Shown piece by piece: positions 61,572 to 64,000 of a stretch of DNA of 64,000 bases (its first letter is position 1; the number at the start of each line of letters is the position of its first letter). The position numbers and the translations under genes are program-made. The notes under the pieces were generated by a model, which made no database searches, was not told the origin of the DNA, and saw only the letters and a list, made by a program, of their open reading frames with translations. This DNA is from Roseicyclus mahoneyensis. Lineage in GTDB: Bacteria > Pseudomonadota > Alphaproteobacteria > Rhodobacterales > Rhodobacteraceae. Where the stretch lies: the NCBI RefSeq assembly GCF_003148775.1, contig NZ_QGGW01000001.1, forward strand, positions 953,228 to 1,017,227, written 5' to 3'.

Positions 61572-63938
61572 ATGATCCCGGCCGGCCCCAAAGATCCGCT
61601 TCGCCCCCGCCCGCTTCGGGGGCAAGCCACGCGGCTTGACCGCGCACGGCTGGGTGGTGTGATCTTGCTTGGCCTGTTGATCCTGTCTTGTGGCGCGCTG
61701 ATCTTCAGCGCGGCGTCCTTTGACCGGCGCCTGAACGCGGTGCGCGATGCAGACACGGACAATCAGGGCTGGATCGTCTCGCAGCTCGAGGTCGATCACA
61801 TGTCGCTCGTCATCGCGACGGCGGACGCGCTGGTCAGCGCGTCCGAGGGCGACGGCACTGTGGATGCGGAGGTCTGGCGTGCCATGCAGGCCGAGTTCGA
61901 CATCCTCTACAGCCGCATCAGCGTGTTCACGGCGGCAATGCGCAATATCGACCTTTCGCCCGAGTTCGAAGCAAGTCTTGCGGCACTTCAGGACGCACGG
62001 CGTGATCTGACGACCCGGATCGATCAGCTCACCCCGCAAGATGTCGAGGGGCTGCGCGCCTTTGCCGCCGAATTGCGGCAGCGCGAAACGCTCGTGCGCA
62101 GCCTTGTCACCCAAGGCCTGCAGGTGTTTGTGATCGAAGCCCAGATGGCGCGCGAGCGCGAGCGTGAAATCTGGCTGTTTTTCCTCATCGAAACCTTGGT
62201 CCTCCTGTCGCTTGTGCTGGTCGCAAGCTTTTTCGCCGTCCGGCTGAGCCGCGCGCTGCAACAGCGCACGATGGAGGCCGAACGCGCCGCCTCGACCATC
62301 ACCAAGGCCTATGAGGCCTCGCTCAGTGCCGTCGTCGTCACCGATTTCGACGGGCGGGTGCTGCTGTGCAACAAGGCGGCGGAAACCATGTTCCGTCTGC
62401 CCATGTCCGAGATCACCGGCATCGACGCCATGCGGCTCGCGCCCGCCCGGCTGCGGCCCGCACTGGGCGCGACCTATGACGAGATGCGCCGCTGCGCCAC
62501 GCGGCACGCACCTTGCCGGGTATCACGCCGCACGCTGGCGATCCGGTCGAACGGCACCGTGTTTCCGGTCGAACTGGCCCTGACGACTGATACCGACGCC
62601 GATGGCATGCCCATCGCCATCGCCTTCGTGCGGGACATCTCGGCGCAGGTGCAGGCCGAAGGTGCCCTGCGCGGGGCCGTGGATGAGGCGCGGCGTGCGG
62701 CGGCGGCGAAAAGCATGTTCCTGGCCACGATGAGCCACGAGATGCGGACCCCCCTGCACGGACTGATCGCGGCCCTCGACCTGATCGAACGCGACGGGTT
62801 CGATGCCGACAATCTGGCCCTGCTCGATACCGCGCGCGATTGCAGTCAGCGCGCGCTGGCCCAGGTCAACGACGTGCTGCAATTCACCCGCGCCAGCGCC
62901 ACGCGCGAACCCACGGCACCGTTCCGACCCGCGCGCGTTGTCGATGACGTGATCGGCGAATTGCGCCCCTTCGCCCGCGAGAACGGCAACACCATCACCC
63001 TGACCCTGACGGGCCCTTGCAGCGGCGAGCGTGTCATCGGGCATCCGGCCGCCTTTTCGCGGGCGATCTACAACCTTGTGGGCAACGCGGTGAAATTCAC
63101 CGCCGGGGGCAAGATCACCGTCACCCTCGACTTCTCAGCCCCTTATGACGCGGCCCCCCTGACGCTGCGCGTCTCGGTGGCCGACGATGGGCCGGGCATT
63201 GCCAAGAGCGATCAGGAGCGGATCTTTCAGCTGTTCGAGACATCGGCCGAGGCGGGCAGCGCGATCATGGCCGGGACCAGCCCGTCCGGCACCGGGCTGG
63301 GCCTGCCCATCACCAAGCTGGCGGTCGAACGGATGGGCGGGCAGATTCATCTCGACAGCACACCGGGACAGGGCAGTTGCTTTTGGTTCGAGATCGTCTT
63401 GCCGCGCGCAACGGGCCAAGAGGAAAAGCCCGCAGCGACCCTCCCGCTGGCGGCCGCGCCTGCCGACGCACCGCAGATGCCCGAGGGGCTGGTCTGGGAC
63501 GTTCTGGTCGTCGACGACAACGAGGTGAACCTGACGTTGATGCTGGAAATGGTGCGCAGGCTTGGCCACCGCACCGCCGCCGCCCGCAACGGACAAGAGG
63601 CCGTCACGCAGGCCCGCGCCCGCGCCTTCGACGTGATCTTGATGGATGTCAGCATGCCGGTGATGGACGGGCGCGACGCCACCCGCGCCATCCGCGCCGA
63701 GGGCGCGTCGCAAGGCGCGGCGATCGTGGGGGTGACCGCCCTGATCGAGGCGGAAGACCCCGACAGCTTCCGCGATTGCGGCATGGACCGCGCCTTGGTC
63801 AAACCGGTGCGTCGTGATACGCTTGCCGCCGCATTGGCCGAGGTTGCGCAGGCGCAGCTCGGACCGGAGCACAGGGCGGAGGACCGAGGAATGGATGACA
63901 CCGACAACGTCCTAGCTCGGGAACAAAACGCCGTTTAG
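61572..63938 (+). CDS. Hybrid sensor histidine kinase with PAS and receiver domains
   Basis: This 788-residue kinase has a periplasmic sensor flanked by membrane helices (residues about 29-49 and 198-220), then a PAS domain (about 250-365, with DGRVLLCNKAAETMFRL). The HisKA domain has His389 in TMSHEMRTPLHGL, and the ATPase domain has NLVGNAVKFTAGG, DDGPGIAKSD and GTGLGLPITKL. A receiver domain has the phosphorylated Asp692 in VILMDVSMPVMDG. No Hpt domain follows, so one would be needed elsewhere, or His389 may phosphorylate the NarL-type regulator directly. It is cotranscribed with the COG3915-like gene three bases upstream. Confidence 0.92.
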   Translation: MIPAGPKDPLRPRPLRGQATRLDRARLGGVILLGLLILSCGALIFSAASFDRRLNAVRDADTDNQGWIVSQLEVDHMSLVIATADALVSASEGDGTVDAEVWRAMQAEFDILYSRISVFTAAMRNIDLSPEFEASLAALQDARRDLTTRIDQLTPQDVEGLRAFAAELRQRETLVRSLVTQGLQVFVIEAQMAREREREIWLFFLIETLVLLSLVLVASFFAVRLSRALQQRTMEAERAASTITKAYEASLSAVVVTDFDGRVLLCNKAAETMFRLPMSEITGIDAMRLAPARLRPALGATYDEMRRCATRHAPCRVSRRTLAIRSNGTVFPVELALTTDTDADGMPIAIAFVRDISAQVQAEGALRGAVDEARRAAAAKSMFLATMSHEMRTPLHGLIAALDLIERDGFDADNLALLDTARDCSQRALAQVNDVLQFTRASATREPTAPFRPARVVDDVIGELRPFARENGNTITLTLTGPCSGERVIGHPAAFSRAIYNLVGNAVKFTAGGKITVTLDFSAPYDAAPLTLRVSVADDGPGIAKSDQERIFQLFETSAEAGSAIMAGTSPSGTGLGLPITKLAVERMGGQIHLDSTPGQGSCFWFEIVLPRATGQEEKPAATLPLAAAPADAPQMPEGLVWDVLVVDDNEVNLTLMLEMVRRLGHRTAAARNGQEAVTQARARAFDVILMDVSMPVMDGRDATRAIRAEGASQGAAIVGVTALIEAEDPDSFRDCGMDRALVKPVRRDTLAAALAEVAQAQLGPEHRAEDRGMDDTDNVLAREQNAV

Positions 63939-64000
63939 GGCGTCAGATCACGGGGCATCCGAGCGACCGGATACCTTCTGAATAGTTGCCCAGGCGGGCT

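Noticed and set aside
1..64000. CRISPR arrays, rRNA genes, toxin-antitoxin pairs, restriction systems and prophage.
   Set aside because: No regularly spaced repeats, rRNA landmarks or family motifs for these systems were visible.

Overview
The window looks like a chromosome segment of a GC-rich alphaproteobacterium, most likely a Rhodobacterales (Roseobacter/Paracoccaceae) relative. The evidence is the strong G/C bias at third codon positions, a PuuD-type urate hydroxylase, osmoregulated glucan genes opgG/opgH, remnants of a TRAP transporter and of a pseudoazurin, a CcpA-type peroxidase behind an FNR-like box, and many ATGA-coupled gene pairs. No phage genes, intact insertion sequences or CRISPR arrays are visible.

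Layout. (1) 113-4824: a rhomboid-like protease, an EamA exporter, an acetamidase/formamidase and a divergent amidase. (2) 5140-6815: a decayed divergent pair, an alpha/beta hydrolase and an AraC regulator, each broken by several frameshifts. (3) 7450-13992: a urate catabolism island with NCS2 permease, ureidoglycine aminohydrolase, a PuuE-UraD fusion, UraH, a LysR regulator and PuuD. Clear inverted repeats lie in both divergent promoter regions. (4) 14033-19204: a membrane spermidine-synthase-like protein, relics of a TRAP transporter and of a pseudoazurin, an EnvZ-like kinase, an MBL-fold hydrolase and tRNA-Asn. (5) 19384-30499: a glycan locus with two related sulfotransferases (one fused to a methyltransferase), UDP-glucuronate decarboxylase, GalE, two repeat-bearing glycosyltransferases and a tandem methyltransferase. 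(6) 30900-40196: two secreted proteins sharing a beta-rich module, an alpha/beta-hydrolase-LuxR regulator and an SSS symporter. (7) 40482-44780: an RND efflux pair. (8) 44989-57436: an EEP-family hydrolase, opgH-opgG, cytochrome b561, then CDP-alcohol transferase, membrane sulfatase, UPF0104 protein, an NMT1-type ABC importer with a fused double permease, and a glycosyltransferase. (9) 57932-60120: two short proteins with the same C-terminal motif RFxDWASI, flanking a TfoX-C protein and CcpA. (10) 60164-63938: a LuxR-type response regulator divergent from a COG3915-like protein and a hybrid kinase.

How the parts work together. Urate from outside is imported by the NCS2 permease. It is then processed by PuuD (oxidation), UraH (hydrolysis), UraD (decarboxylation) and PuuE (allantoin opening), and ureidoglycine is deaminated by the bicupin enzyme; allantoate amidohydrolase is not in the window. 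The glycan locus combines sugar-nucleotide synthesis, glycosyl transfer, sulfation and methylation, and so probably makes or decorates a sulfated, methylated surface glycan. The opg block probably makes periplasmic glucans, with nearby lipid-headgroup and membrane-enzyme genes that could modify them.

The most unusual items are the sulfotransferase-methyltransferase fusion with its shared methyltransferase module, the RFxDWASI short proteins, the shared RVWG module in two secreted proteins, and an alpha/beta-hydrolase sensor that has lost its nucleophile. All functions are read from motifs and context; no searches were run.
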